Assembly: GCA_027596945.1 (NCBI GenBank)
Contig: JADGJH010000684.1
Coordinates: 1-15,326 of the forward strand
Length of the DNA stretch: 15,326 nucleotides
Direction: 5' to 3'
Origin: Physocladia obscura
Lineage: Eukaryota; Chytridiomycota; Chytridiomycetes; Chytridiales; Chytriomycetaceae
Every line of letters begins with the position of its first letter. The first letter of the stretch is position 1. The notes beneath the pieces are model-generated. The model was not told the origin of the DNA. It saw only the letters and a program-made list of their open reading frames with translations, and ran no database searches. Shown one piece after another: positions 1 to 9,060 of the stretch. The position numbers and the translations under genes are program-made.

Positions 1-12
1 AATTGTAACAGC

Positions 13-390
13 TCATATCATACTTATGATTGAATTTTGGTTTAGGCTAGGAATATTATCCTTTATGGCAATTTCTGCTGTTGCAAATGATATTCCAAGG
101 CTAGAAGCCGATACATTTGAGGGCATTTTTTGGCACAAAAACTTAGTGGAACCATTTATCTGGTGGCTCTGAACTAAAATTCTGATTAAAAATTGCACAG
201 CTTGATGTGGAGACTGAAAAAAATTGCGCATTGAAAACATAGGAGCACAATTTACATAAGCACTCCTCTTTGTAACTGGAATTGGTCCAAAATATCCAAC
301 TGTCAATATGAGGTGCTCCTCAACATCTATTAAATGTGTATATGGCAGAACATATGATTTCTTTTTTTTTAGAGGAACTTTCGGGTAAAT
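13..390 (-). pseudogene. unrecognised open fragment, 125 codons
   Basis: The minus strand is open from an in-frame TGA at 391-393 to a TGA at 13-15. The translation has balanced composition and reads like protein (for example DVEEHLILTVGYFGPIPVTK near its start, and later QSPHQAVQFLIRILVQSHQ). There is no ATG near the upstream end; the first Met lies about 50 codons in. The frame may therefore be an internal exon or a truncated transposon gene. I recognise no family and see no catalytic motif, signal peptide or membrane segment. The nearby DNA is AT-rich with no partner gene. It could also be a chance frame, though 125 codons without a stop in AT-rich DNA is uncommon. Confidence 0.35.
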
Positions 391-395
391 TCATT

Positions 396-699
396 CAAAA
401 GAATAAAAATTAATACTTTTTGATAATTTCAGACTGTTCTTAAGTTTGTATGGAATATTAAGGTGCAGGTTTTTGGAAGCATTTGCGACATCATCATTTT
501 AAATAATCACTGAAATTCTGTTGAAAATATAAGTTCATCAAACTTTTTGTAATAAAGCATAATTCAAATGCTCTTTCAAACACTTTATCCATCAAAACAA
601 GACATCTTATTCACAGCATAATAGAACATAAACCAGATTCCAAATCACCATCAATATTTTTGAAAAAAAAAAAAAAAACAAAACTAATAAAAAAACAAT
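396..699. other. AT-rich intergenic stretch with an A16 run
   Basis: No coding frame worth reporting on either strand. A run of 16 adenines lies at about 663-678, just before the G-poor LINE remnant. It could be a target-site or oligo(A) tract belonging to an insertion, but its position is on the 5' side of the plus-strand LINE, so it is not that element's own poly(A) tail. Confidence 0.4.
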
Positions 700-988
700 G
701 ACTTGCACAAAAAAACAAAGAAAACAGCAAAAATGGAAGCTGAAAAAACAGGGAACAAAAAGTGCCTGACAAATATGAACACTAACCCCACGCTAACACA
801 AAGAACAAATCCCCTTCAGTCCCAAAAACAGACTCAGGAAAAGCAATCATACTCACTGACACACCAATCAAATTCCCAGAAAACCAAAGCAAATACCTAG
901 CTCCAACTGATAACCAAAATCAAGAAGAAAACACAAGAAATTACTTCCCACTTACCATCACACCAATCAAATTTTACAAATTCCTCCC

Positions 989-1462
989 TTGGTTCTCAAA
1001 CTTTCACAAAAACAACTAACAAAAAAAATCACAATTAAATTTTCCCCCACCAAAAGTAATGAATTATATGTAAGCAACTTCAAATATAACGTCTCTGTCC
1101 ATGCCTTTATCAACACAGAAGACATGGAACCCTCTATTACAGCCTCCACAATCCGACTCACCGTCAAACAAAGGCGCCTTAAAATACCAGATCAAATCAT
1201 TATTTACCAACTCAGCAAAAATTGCACAGTCTACAAAGCTTTCTACAACAACCCAGCAGACTTCCACCACACGGTCTTACAATCAGATAAAGCCTTCAAC
1301 TTACCATTCTTAAAAATGATTTCAACCCCACCTTACCTCTGTGTATGTTTCCAATCTCCAATCCTTCTTTTAACAAGAAAAAATAACATACTGAAAAAAC
1401 AAATAAAAAAAGAGAGTAAACCAAAACAACCCAAATACAGCCACCAACCTAAACAATACTAG
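989..1462 (+). pseudogene. possible ORF1-like fragment of the LINE
   Basis: An open stretch of 157 codons starting at a TTG, so the true start is not here. It probably continues a frame upstream (about 785-1015, containing ILTDTPIKFPENQSKYL and LTITPIKFYKFLPWF) after a frameshift near 990-1015. The product is basic, with a Lys-rich C terminus (KKQIKKESKPKQPK), which would suit a nucleic-acid-binding first LINE protein. No zinc knuckle or RRM motif is visible. Assignment rests on position, strand and shared base composition with the reverse transcriptase downstream, not on recognised homology. Confidence 0.3.
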
Positions 1463-2133
1463 AAACAATCACACCAAAACAACCAAAGACAAAACAATGG
1501 AGGAGGCCCAAAACTAAAAAAACTAAAAAGAAAACACACAATTTCAGAAATAATTCAAGAAATTATGGGCACTAAAATAATAAAAGAGACACAAATTATC
1601 AGCAAAACGAAGAAAAATAAAGAAAATTCTTTCTTATATATCCAAATATTCATCAAAAATCACAATGGCAAAACACTGACAATTTTCAAAAAACACAATG
1701 GAAGTCATAAATAAAAAGCAAATCAAAAGAGCTTAAAAATGCCAGAATAAAACTTTTCTTCGGAAATAAAATTCTTATGCATAGTAAAACTATGTCAGAT
1801 TAAAATATTTATTACACAAAACAGCACCCTAAAAAACACACTTAGGAACTTTATAAAAAATCAAGAAAATACTGAAGACCAAATTGACTTTTTATACTTT
1901 TCAAAACTTTCATAGAAAAAAAAAAAGATATCAAAAACTGGGCAAAATATGATCTGGGCAAAACATATCACATAACTACAGACCACCAGAATACTATTAA
2001 ACCATCTTTCAAAGAAGTAATGGTATGGCAATAATTACAAATTTGCACTGGACAAAATACCTCCAACTAACAAAAACTTTCCCAGGAAGAATAACTATGA
2101 ACACATACAAAATAAAAAACTTATGCAGAAATT
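1463..2133 (+). other. LINE interior, heavily broken
   Basis: No long frame survives. Short plus-strand pieces keep the same G-poor composition as the flanking ORFs, for example one near 1910-1990 with TDHQNTIKPSFKEVMVW. This is where an apurinic-type endonuclease would be expected in a LINE, but I cannot identify its catalytic residues. Read as decayed interior of the same element. Confidence 0.4.
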
Positions 2134-2930
2134 ATGACAGACAAATCAAAACATAAAGACACAAATCCCTACAATGCAGAAAATTGGAATAATAACCTAA
2201 AACCTCAATCAAATATTAATGAAAAAATCTATGAAAAAGTCACAAATCCATTCACAGAAGAAATAAAAATAGTAATTAACTCCTGTCCAAATAAAAAATG
2301 TCCTGGCCCATTAGGAATCACATATGATCACTGAAAACTAACAAAAGACAGCAACATCCCAAAAGGCCTAGCAGAGATAGCAAATCTAGCATTAACACAC
2401 AATATAATCCCAGATAACTCAAAATTAGGAATTATTTTACCCCTACCAAAAATAGAAAACTGGAATGAACAATTGGACAAAACAGGATCAATTACTCTTC
2501 TAGAAATGACAAGAAAAATCATAAGCCTAACAATCAAAAATAGACTAACAAAAATCATTGACAAAAATAATATACTCACAGGAAAAAACTATGGTTTTCG
2601 TACCAGAAAAAGCTGCTTAGACAGCTTTTTTCCCATAAAAATTTGCATTGAACACACCTCAAATTTCAACAAACCAATATATATGGACTTCCTTGACATT
2701 CAAAAAGCTTTCAACACAGTCTCATTTGAGCTAATATATAATTCTGCCTGAAAAGAATAAAAATTCTGACAAAGATAATAAATCTAATAAAAACACTTCT
2801 TTCTGATAGAAAATTACAAATAAACCCCCCATGGTTTCACTGATGAATTCACACCAACTAGAGGAATACCTCAAAGAAAGGCCCTATCTCCACTATTATG
2901 GGCAATCTTATATGACCCACTAGGCTCAGA
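2134..2930 (+). pseudogene. LINE reverse transcriptase, broken and truncated
   Basis: Reverse transcriptase (RVT_1 type) of a non-LTR retrotransposon, which would copy element RNA into DNA at the target site. Visible blocks in order: NKKCPGPLGITYDH before the fingers; KLGIILPLPK...W; RKIISLTIKNRLTKIIDKNN, the typical R(N)RL region; GFRTRKSCLDS; MDFLDIQKAFNTV, the first catalytic-Asp block (xDxxKAFD-like, here KAFNTV); and after frameshifts near 2745 and 2830, TRGIPQRKALSPLLW, a variant of the GxPQGxxLSPLL box with Gly-Asp changed to Arg-Lys. A single TGA at 2332-2334 interrupts the first 206 codons. The sequence stops at YDPLGSE, so the YxDD box and thumb are absent. Non-functional. Confidence 0.75.
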
Positions 2931-2933
2931 GTC

Positions 2934-3007
2934 ACCTCTCTCTTTGAGAAATAAAAATTTTGACTTTTGTTTTGATTTTCAATCTTTTCATTTCTCTGGA
3001 GAGAGGT
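2934..3007. repeat. long hairpin: 9-bp inverted repeat
   Basis: ACCTCTCTC at 2934-2942 is exactly complementary to GAGAGAGGT at 2999-3007, with a 56-nt AT-rich loop. It sits exactly where the LINE composition ends, so it may mark the end of a later insertion or a deletion junction. A direct CAGTG repeat follows near 3043-3053. Nine bases alone can arise by chance. Confidence 0.35.
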
Positions 3008-3860
3008 AAACGGGGTCCCACGGCATTTGATAACCACTCACAGTGCAGTGCTCAGGTTTGGTATACTCTTTCTTTACTTTATTTCTCAAGTTTCCATCCA
3101 ACCATATTCAATTTTTGTCTGATTTTTTTCTCGTAATTCTTGCAATACTTGCCATTGTCTCCCAATTTTCTTGCAACTACCTTACAATTTATACTGCACT
3201 TACTATTGTCTTAATATTTCGATTTCTTGCCAATTTTTTGCATATATTTTGGAAAATTATATTTCTGTTTCACCTATTATTTGTATGATATATTCTATTT
3301 GTTTTCAAGTGACCCTCCCTTTCTTTTTTACCTCCTTTCCTTTCTTGCTTTTATTTTTATTTTTTGATAAAATAAGCTTGATATTATCACATGAAATATT
3401 TCTGATTTATTTCTTGTTACTAGTTAATAAAGATGTTGTTTTCAATGAAGTCTACTATGCAAGACAATAAGTCTGTCAGAACTCTGTGCCATATGTTCAC
3501 TTGAACTTATTTAAATTGTTGTTCACACAATTTTCAAGTCTCTGCTGTTGAATAATTGCTGAAAGGAAATCACTGCATTATTTTTCTGAAAACAGGAATG
3601 GAAAAAACATGGACTTTGTACTCCTGATACTTGTCCAGATCCACATACAACAAAAAAAGTTTCACAGTCTGATAACTAACATTGTGTCTTTTTTGTTGTT
3701 CAACTTTTAAGCCTGATTTTAGATCAGATGGCAAGTGTCGAGCAAATGGAAACACTATTGCAATGTGCAGCATATTTGAAATGCATGTGGAATGAATGTG
3801 TCAGAAAAAATTGAATTAATGGAATGTTTGGATACATTGAGAGAAAATTTTTGTTCTGGA
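3008..3860. other. T-rich non-coding stretch
   Basis: From about 3040 to 3420 the plus strand is strongly pyrimidine-rich (many TTTCTT, TTGC and TTTTT tracts). The resulting hydrophobic frames are compositional, not genes. From 3480 to 3860 I see ordinary AT-rich sequence with no convincing frame. No tRNA, LTR or terminal repeat could be recognised. Confidence 0.45.
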
Positions 3861-3861
3861 A

Positions 3862-4044
3862 TTGTTTCCAGAAATGTGGGACATTGAATTTCTGGACTTT
3901 TTTGTGGAGGAGCTTTGTATGGATGCAAAAGGAATTATAAAAGGTGATTCTATGTGGACACTGGCGTTTTCTCTGGAATGGAAACAAGAAATTTACCTAT
4001 GTGTTGTTGGTTATGTCAATGAAATAAACAAGATGCCAAATTAA
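3862..4044 (+). other. short open frame of unknown origin
   Basis: Sixty codons, protein-like (FLDFFVEELCMDAKG, then WTLAFSLEWKQEIYLCVVGY), open toward the 5' side and ending at TAA 4042-4044. It lies just upstream of transposase A and on its strand, but does not match the N terminus of the better preserved transposase B. It may be a remnant of an older insertion. No family recognised. Confidence 0.2.
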
Positions 4045-4293
4045 CATTTACTGATGTTAATACATTCATATCCATCATTGTCAAAAATTGGCTCTTCTGA
4101 GATACCAAGTTCATCATCACTGCATTTTAGTAATTTCTAGCACTATAGTGTATTTTAATACACAACACCACTGGATGGTGGCAAATGTTACACCATACAG
4201 TTCACAACACGCATGCAGACAAAGGAACATGCATTCATTGTCTATATGGATGCTTTTTCCAAGGAATTAGTATGGCCAAGTTAGGAACTATTT

Positions 4294-5203
4294 ATGGCAA
4301 GTCCCCACCCAACCATACACCAATGGATCACTCAGTACAGAAATGGTGATTGTGTTTCACAAAAGGTACCAAAGTGAGAGATGGTTTTCAATGGCAAGCA
4401 TTGCGAATGGATCATTGCCTTTTACCATCACTGGCCTACTGTTTGCCTGGACAAATATTCTCGATGCATTTTGCTATCTCCATCTCAACTTCAACAGTAT
4501 GGCATATTTTACATGATGCTGAATACATGCACAAAGTTCTGGAAAGGTGCACATTGCAAATTAAAATGGATGATGTTGCTTGGTATGCTTTGGAACTAAA
4601 CTCAATGGATTGGTGCAAATTAAATCTCCTTTTTCTCAGCAAGGTTTCATTTGACAATTGCAGAATGTTGCAAAACCAAAGATACTCATTTTTTAGTGAG
4701 AACCTAGTTTACTGCAGTGAGTTTATCTGAAAACCAAGAGTTTCATACTTTGTTTTCCTGTCTGTTGAGGGAATTTTTGATTACTTTGTAACTGAGGGAA
4801 CTTTTAATCAGGATTTATTTTTGCGCTGTTGTAAAAGAATGGTCTAATACAATACAAAAGTTAAGCAGTATCCTGGAAAATGTTCAGTTTGGATAATGGA
4901 TGGTGCCAAAATTCACACAGATTGGTTTCTTGTAAACACCTGTTGCTCTTTTGGTGCCTGTTCTTCAACCCAATCAAATATTTCTTTGGAATGGTCAAAA
5001 GTAAGTTCAAAAAGTATTATGAAGAGGGAAAAAAGGAAAATCTCTTCATTTTTGTGACAAATATCATATGTTTGTTCTTGCACCATGATTTTAACAAAAT
5101 TTTGGACCAAGGTAGATACAAGATCACTTGCAGTTTCAATGCTGGATGTGGAAATTTTGGAACAAAAGAACAGGAACTTCTGGGATTTTACACAAATACT
5201 TAA
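4294..5203 (+). pseudogene. Tc1/mariner-like DDE transposase, copy A, dead
   Basis: Colinear with transposase B in three shifting frames. N-terminal piece (from ATG 4294): PTIHQWITQYRNGD, matching MANWIDQYEKGD in B, then a TGA at 4375-4377. Middle piece (about 4455-4730): ISTSTVWHIL, the helix-turn-helix end, and LLFLSKVSFDN, matching VFLDEVSFDN in B; the first catalytic Asp is replaced by Ser. After a TGA at 4728-4730 come VTEGTFNQDLF and, after a frameshift, VWIMDGAKIH, which keeps the second catalytic Asp. About 25 residues are then deleted before FFNPIKYFFGMVK, where the catalytic Glu of NPIE is Lys. Two catalytic residues, frame and length are all lost. The C-terminal frame ends at TAA 5201-5203. 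The true N terminus may lie slightly upstream of 4294. Confidence 0.75.
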
Positions 5204-5236
5204 TGAGTAAATGAAACAAATGAAGTTGATAATTTT

Positions 5237-5964
5237 TTATTCCTGATGATCAATATCATCTTGTGGCTGCTTCTGTAATTGGAAAGACTGGCCTAAAGGA
5301 CTATTTGGTGCAAATGCATGTTGAATTTCTGGTAAAATATTTGAATATGTAGCAATTGTAGCTTCCAATGATTCAATACATGCAAAAATGTTCTGAGCAT
5401 CTTGTCTGAGAAGCACCAATTTAGAGCCAACATTATGAAGAATATTTTGTGCAATATGCATCTCACTATTGATGTTTGAAAGCTGTGTCAATTCTCGTGA
5501 CGGAATAGAGTCAAATAGGTGAGTTAAGGTGGGGTGGGGGGGACCTTCATTAGTGAAAGTCTGATGTTCTGGAGTTGATTTTAAAGCAATGAATGCAGCC
5601 CAGATTTTCAATTTGCACCAAAGCTTTTGAATCAGTTTCATTGGGCCTCCAGGAGCTGATCCCCAAGTTCTTTGACAATCAAGTTTGCTGCAGCCCCAAA
5701 ACAATTTTGTTCAGCTGGTTGCAAAACCATTTGGTTAAACTTTACCCAATGAGCTCTTGATAATAATGAAATAGTATATTTAAGAATTGTGATGGAAATT
5801 GGCACTGAAGATGCAGCAAGGGTGCATAATGATGTTAAACTCAAATCACCAAATTTCATTATTCGATTGTTTTGCTTGTAGCTGATGTATTCATCTATTC
5901 TGTCAATTTCAGGTTGATTGCAAAGTTTCAAACTGGAAAAATGAAGATATATCAATTCTTTCAT
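5237..5964 (-). pseudogene. second transposon protein, copy A, frameshifted
   Basis: Unrecognised protein, partner of transposase A. The N-terminal frame starts in the 5964 frame (LTSLCTLAASSVPISITILK, then EQNCFGAAANLIVKELGDQ) and shifts around 5640-5700 into the frame that ends at TAA 5237-5239 (NEGPPHPTLTHLFDSIPSRE, then LSNINSEMHIAQN). The order of blocks matches the copy B protein: LAxS...I, CxGAxxN, GDQ, a Trp-rich helix, GPP, a (P)SREL/VSEL block, and a C-terminal coiled-coil-like region. Identity between copies is low but colinear over the whole length, so the two elements diverged long ago. Further decayed coding continues upstream to about 6110. No known domain seen; a DNA-binding or accessory role is only a guess from context. 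Confidence 0.5.
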
Positions 5965-6143
5965 TTTGGCTCAAAAGGACAATAATATTCCAAATGTAAA
6001 GAAAGAAAAGGGATCTGTCCAGTCATAAAAATGAAGAATCACTCTCAGCTATAACTGTATCCTGCTCTTAAAAAACCCTTATTTCCTGAAAAAGAGTCCT
6101 GAATTTTGCATTTTGAAGCTTTTTGAGTTATTCAGCAACTGTT

Positions 6144-6416
6144 TCATGTCTTGCTCCATTTTACCTTCTCCATGATCAAATTCAAACAATTATAATACTG
6201 ACTGAAGCAATAAGACATGCAAATATGGCCAAAACTTTTCCAGGCATGGCATCCAGACTCAACCCTCCAGGAACTGCAGCCATGATCACTTTTTCCAACC
6301 ATGTACACATGATTGTGATTATCACAGCAATTGCAAAAACTGCTGCCAATTAAAAGTATTGTGCCATTACTGGTAAAGTATTTAAAAGAAATGATTTGAA
6401 TCAGTCTTGCTGTTTC
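6144..6416 (-). other. Cys/His-rich open stretch upstream of copy A second gene
   Basis: Ninety codons on the minus strand between TAA 6417-6419 and TGA 6144-6146, not starting with ATG. It contains FCNCCDNHNHVYMVGKSDHG followed by further Cys and His residues (SGCHAWKSFGHICMSYC), a spacing that could bind zinc. It lies 5' of the copy A second gene and on its strand, so it could be that protein's lost N-terminal domain. At the equivalent place before the copy B gene a short frame with CFCDCW occurs near 6530, which weakly supports this. Could be coincidence. Confidence 0.25.
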
Positions 6417-6602
6417 TTATTGGATGCTTGAATCTTGATCATGCATGCTCCTGCATTTTGAACAAGTTGGTTTCAAATTTCAAATACAGATGCATGTTCC
6501 AAGAGAGAGATTACTGATTGCTTATAGATGTGTTTCTGTGATTGTTGGGCATGGCAGTTTCTGGAGTGGTGGTACCAAGATTGTTGTGATGATCTTCAAT
6601 AG

Positions 6603-7301
6603 ATGGCATCCATAAGGTCATTCCAAAGAGCCAATTCATTGGCAGAAAGTGGTTTTGGCATCAAAATGGATTCAATTTAATCAAGTATTTTGAATGGAGC
6701 AACATACACTGAAGTGGAGAAACGTTTGCTTAAGCATCAAATTGTTGATTGTGCAGGTGCTCCAACAAATTTTACAGTTTCCAGCCTTGCAAAAAGATTG
6801 GAAGAGAAGTGGGGAGACCAATTTAAAGCATATAGCATTGCGTGGAATTGGTATGCCCAACATTGTTTGAACAGACTTACTTGTTTAGAAGAGCTTGTTG
6901 AGGCAGGTCCTCCATATGAGCTTAGTTCACATTTTTGTCCAAGACCTGTCAGTGAGCTCCATGCATTGCAAGATCTTTCAAATCAATAGCAGATTGCTCT
7001 TGGTCAAAACAGTGTCCATCAAACTGACCTGGAAGAATTTGGAGTGTCAATCAAAAATTTTGCAGAACAAGTTGCAATGGGAAAGTGTTTCTTTGAAGAA
7101 TTGGAGTGTGATGTCAAGGATCTAAGTCAGCGGCATAAATGTGCACAAGACAGTGCAAAGCGCTCCAGGAGATTGCTTCAAGATGGATCTGCTGCACTCA
7201 ATGCTCAGTCAAATATACAGAGTAATAATGCTAGAAACAGAGTTGAGGATCAATTTGAATTGGAACATCATGAAGAAGATGTATTAAATGATTTGCAATA
7301 A
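6603..7301 (+). pseudogene. second transposon protein, copy B, 232 codons with two stops
   Basis: Unrecognised protein, best copy of the pair. Start chosen at ATG 6603 because similarity to copy A begins there (ANSLAESGFGIKM). In-frame TAA at 6678-6680 and TAG at 6987-6989 interrupt it; the copy A protein has sense codons at both places. The middle part, TVSSLAKRLEEKWGDQFKAY, followed by a Trp- and Cys-containing helix, may be a helical DNA-binding fold. Then come EAGPPYELSSHF and a C-terminal helical region with heptad character from about residue 140 (HQTDLEEFGVSIKNFAEQV), ending in an acidic tail (EDQFELEHHEEDVLNDLQ) with TAA. Length and coiled coil suggest an accessory protein that might bind DNA or the transposase. 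This role is inference. Confidence 0.6.
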
Positions 7302-8347
7302 AGTTTATTTTTCCACATTCTGTTCACTTCTGCCAATGAAATATTGCATGCAAGTCCTGCATAAAAACCACTCCAAGAATATTCACATTTTTTATAAATC
7401 CCCTCAAATGAATACTGATGAAACTCATTCAAGACTTCCATAACAATCAGAGTGAGATCCTTGGATGCATTTGCGTGATAAATAACTTGAAGCCTTTTCT
7501 TCACCATTCCAAAGAATATTTCTATTGGGCTGAAGAAGGGGCAGTATCAGGTTAAAAACACTACTTTAATTCCACAGTATCTCAATGCACCCACAATCTC
7601 AGGGTCACAATGAATAGCTGCTCCATCCATGATCCAAACAGAGTTCCAACCAGGATACATTTTAATTGCTCGTTGACTATTAACTGTGTGAAGACAACAT
7701 TCAATAAAAAGATCCCGTGTGAATGTCCCTTCTGTATGATGAACATCAAGAAGACCATTCAATCCAATCATGCAAAGTAGTGAAACTTTTGGAAACTGTT
7801 TGTATTCACTGCAAAGAATGAAACGTTCACCCTTGAACCACCAACCACGCTTTTGAAGCATGTGTCTGTTGTCAAATGATACTTCATCCAAGAAGACCAA
7901 ATTATGTAGCTTCCAATCCAAATCCAGCAACTCTTGACAAAAGCAAACAATGTCAGATTGACAAATCTGACTAGCTTGCATTTCCAAGGCCTTCCATGAC
8001 AAGTTTGCTTCTTTGAATATCACAGATATTGAAAAAGATGATATAGAGACTCCATATTTGCATGCATAGAGTTGCTTTGCCTCGTCTATGAACATTGTTG
8101 GTGCTTTAAGGTACTGGTTGACTAGCCACTCTCTCCTTGTCTCCCCATGCTCTGTGAAGATTCTATCCTTCTCTTTTCAACACACTCCATCACCTTTTTC
8201 ATACTGATCAATCCAGTTGGCCATAGTTGAGGGGAACTTGCTGAAGAGGTGTGTTTTTGACTTGCCCTTATAGTAGTACATATGTAGACAATAACTGCAT
8301 ACATCAGAAGATGACTGTCTCTTCAAAACAGCTTGGTAGAGGTCCAT
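7268..8347 (-). pseudogene. Tc1/mariner-like DD34E transposase, copy B, two premature TGAs
   Basis: Cut-and-paste transposase of the IS630-Tc1-mariner superfamily; it would excise the element and insert it at TA sites in the nucleus. ATG at 8347, 359 codons, one frame throughout. The N-terminal part (residues about 1-125) holds two helix-turn-helix-like segments, ending in YGVSISSFSISVIFKEANLS. The catalytic core reads VFLDEVSFDN (Asp154), VWIMDGAAIH (Asp241) and YCPFFSPIEIFFGMVKK (Glu276), giving 34 residues between the second Asp and the Glu: a DD34E pattern. TGA at 8177-8179 aligns with Gln in copy A; TGA at 7547-7549 lies nine codons before the catalytic Glu. All three catalytic residues remain, so decay looks recent compared with copy A. 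Ends at TGA 7268-7270, overlapping the convergent gene. Confidence 0.85.
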
Positions 8348-8756
8348 AAGCTAATACAATGGATTTGAGCAGTGACGGTGGATGAAAAACGAAGATCTGA
8401 TTTGACCAGAAAAATCTAATTTTGGACAAAACGCATAATATAAGCAAAAACTATTTACCAGACAAAAACAGACAATCACCACCTTCACAACAATAATAAC
8501 CATACAGATGTGGTTATATTATTGGTAGGAAGACGCGTGTATTGTTCTTAAACTGAACTGATTGATTTTAATGTTTTTTTAATTTTTGATATTAAACCAT
8601 CCAAATTAGGTGCGTGTGCTGGCGGTTGGTTTAGCAAGCAATCTTAAAGCATATTATATGACATGGTAATGATGATGGGGTCTCTTCAGTCATATGTCAA
8701 TGCTGGAGAACAAAAGTTTATTCTGGTGAGGAAGTGCTTAAAGCTCAACAAAAAAA
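8348..8756. other. upstream flank of transposase B, no gene seen
   Basis: Contains more CpG than the transposons (for example in GACGGTGG, AGACGCGTGT, GGTGCGTGTGCTGGCGG), a palindrome at 8491-8524, and AT-rich filler. The transposase promoter and outer terminal repeat would be expected here, but I could not identify either. Confidence 0.4.
8491..8524. repeat. hairpin, AATAACCA / TGGTTAT stem
   Basis: CAATAATAACCA at 8491-8502 pairs with TGGTTATATTATTG at 8511-8524, leaving an 8-nt loop TACAGATG and a 2-nt bulge. The seven bases nearest the loop pair perfectly, then five more after the bulge. It lies about 145 bp upstream of the transposase B start and may be a subterminal binding palindrome of the element or a miniature inverted repeat. 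Confidence 0.4.
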
Positions 8757-9060
8757 ATGGAAGAGGAGAAAGAGAGAAAAAAAGAGCTTAAAGAGGCATC
8801 AGAAAAGAAGCAAACCAAAATTGCAGAAAGGAAGAGGGATCTTTTGGCTGATAAGGATCGAAAATGGTGTCACAGAGTTTTTGGTCCTGCCTGATGACTA
8901 AGCAATGGACCTCAAGCAAGAAATAGCTGTGTTGCACTAATTGAAAAACTTTTAAATTCTGTATTGGAAGTAAGATCCAATGCAGAAATCTCTTTGATGA
9001 GCACACAGCAGCTTGCAGAAGTTGAACCAAAAAAAAACAAAAAAAAAAAACAATTCAGTT
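8757..9060 (+). pseudogene. charged coiled-coil remnant, possibly a transposase C terminus
   Basis: From ATG 8757 the plus strand reads a Lys/Glu-rich helix (MEEEKERKKELKEASEKKQ) ending DRKWCHRVFGPA. Two consecutive TGA codons (8892-8897) follow, then the same frame continues with LSNGPQARNSCVALIEKLLN and a poly-Lys tract. One frame away, just upstream, VYSGEEVLKAQQKK would join on if a slip in the A7 run at 8751-8757 is assumed. A threshold block followed by a KKxEEEKxRKK helix is typical of the C terminus of pogo/Tigger-type (DDE_1) transposases, but no catalytic core is present, so this is only a suggestion. Confidence 0.35.

Larger units (their letters stand above)
700..2930 (+). mobile_element. 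decayed non-LTR (LINE-like) retrotransposon, 3'-truncated
   Basis: The plus strand is strikingly A- and C-rich and G-poor across this whole block, unlike its flanks. Its 3' third encodes a recognisable reverse transcriptase. The 5' part (about 780-1462) carries lysine-, threonine- and proline-rich open stretches in shifting frames that could be the first ORF. Around 1910-1990 a frame reads DIKNWAKYDLGKTYHITTDH, possibly the pre-RT or endonuclease part. The composition changes abruptly after about 2930, before the YxDD box, so the 3' end is missing. Frameshifts and stops show the copy is dead. Known LINEs are usually 5'-truncated, so loss of the 3' end points to later deletion or to an insertion of other DNA. 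The 5' boundary is uncertain. Confidence 0.6.
4294..5964. mobile_element. transposon copy A: transposase (+) and second gene (-), convergent
   Basis: Two broken genes face each other tail to tail: transposase on the plus strand to 5203, and the second protein on the minus strand ending at 5237, a 33-bp gap between stops. The same pair in mirror orientation occurs at 6603-8347 (copy B), so the two-gene unit is a real element and not a chance neighbourhood. I could not find terminal inverted repeats or TA duplications by eye, so the outer limits are those of the genes. Copy A is the more decayed of the two. Confidence 0.65.
6603..8347. mobile_element. transposon copy B: second gene (+) and transposase (-), convergent
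   Basis: Mirror image of copy A: the second gene runs rightward from 6603 to 7301 and the transposase leftward from 8347 to 7268, so their 3' ends overlap by 34 bp. Both genes are nearly full length, with only a few premature stops and no frameshift seen. Copies A and B lie head to head, with their second genes diverging from the region around 6.0-6.6 kb. No terminal inverted repeat was found by eye around 8350-8560 or 6400-6600. Confidence 0.7.

Noticed and set aside
3043..3470. Hydrophobic plus-strand frames suggesting a membrane protein
   Set aside because: The strand is simply pyrimidine-rich, so Phe, Leu, Ile and Ser codons dominate in every frame. No Met start, charge pattern or conserved motif supports a gene.
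6123..6353. Plus-strand frame of 76 codons
   Set aside because: The opposite strand has a longer open stretch with Cys/His spacing and lies on the strand of the adjacent second transposon gene. The plus frame has no recognisable features.
4200..8600. Terminal inverted repeats of the two transposons
   Set aside because: I compared the outer flanks (about 3500-3700, 6360-6620 and 8350-8560) by eye on both strands and found no matching ends, so no repeats are annotated. A computed self-alignment would be decisive.
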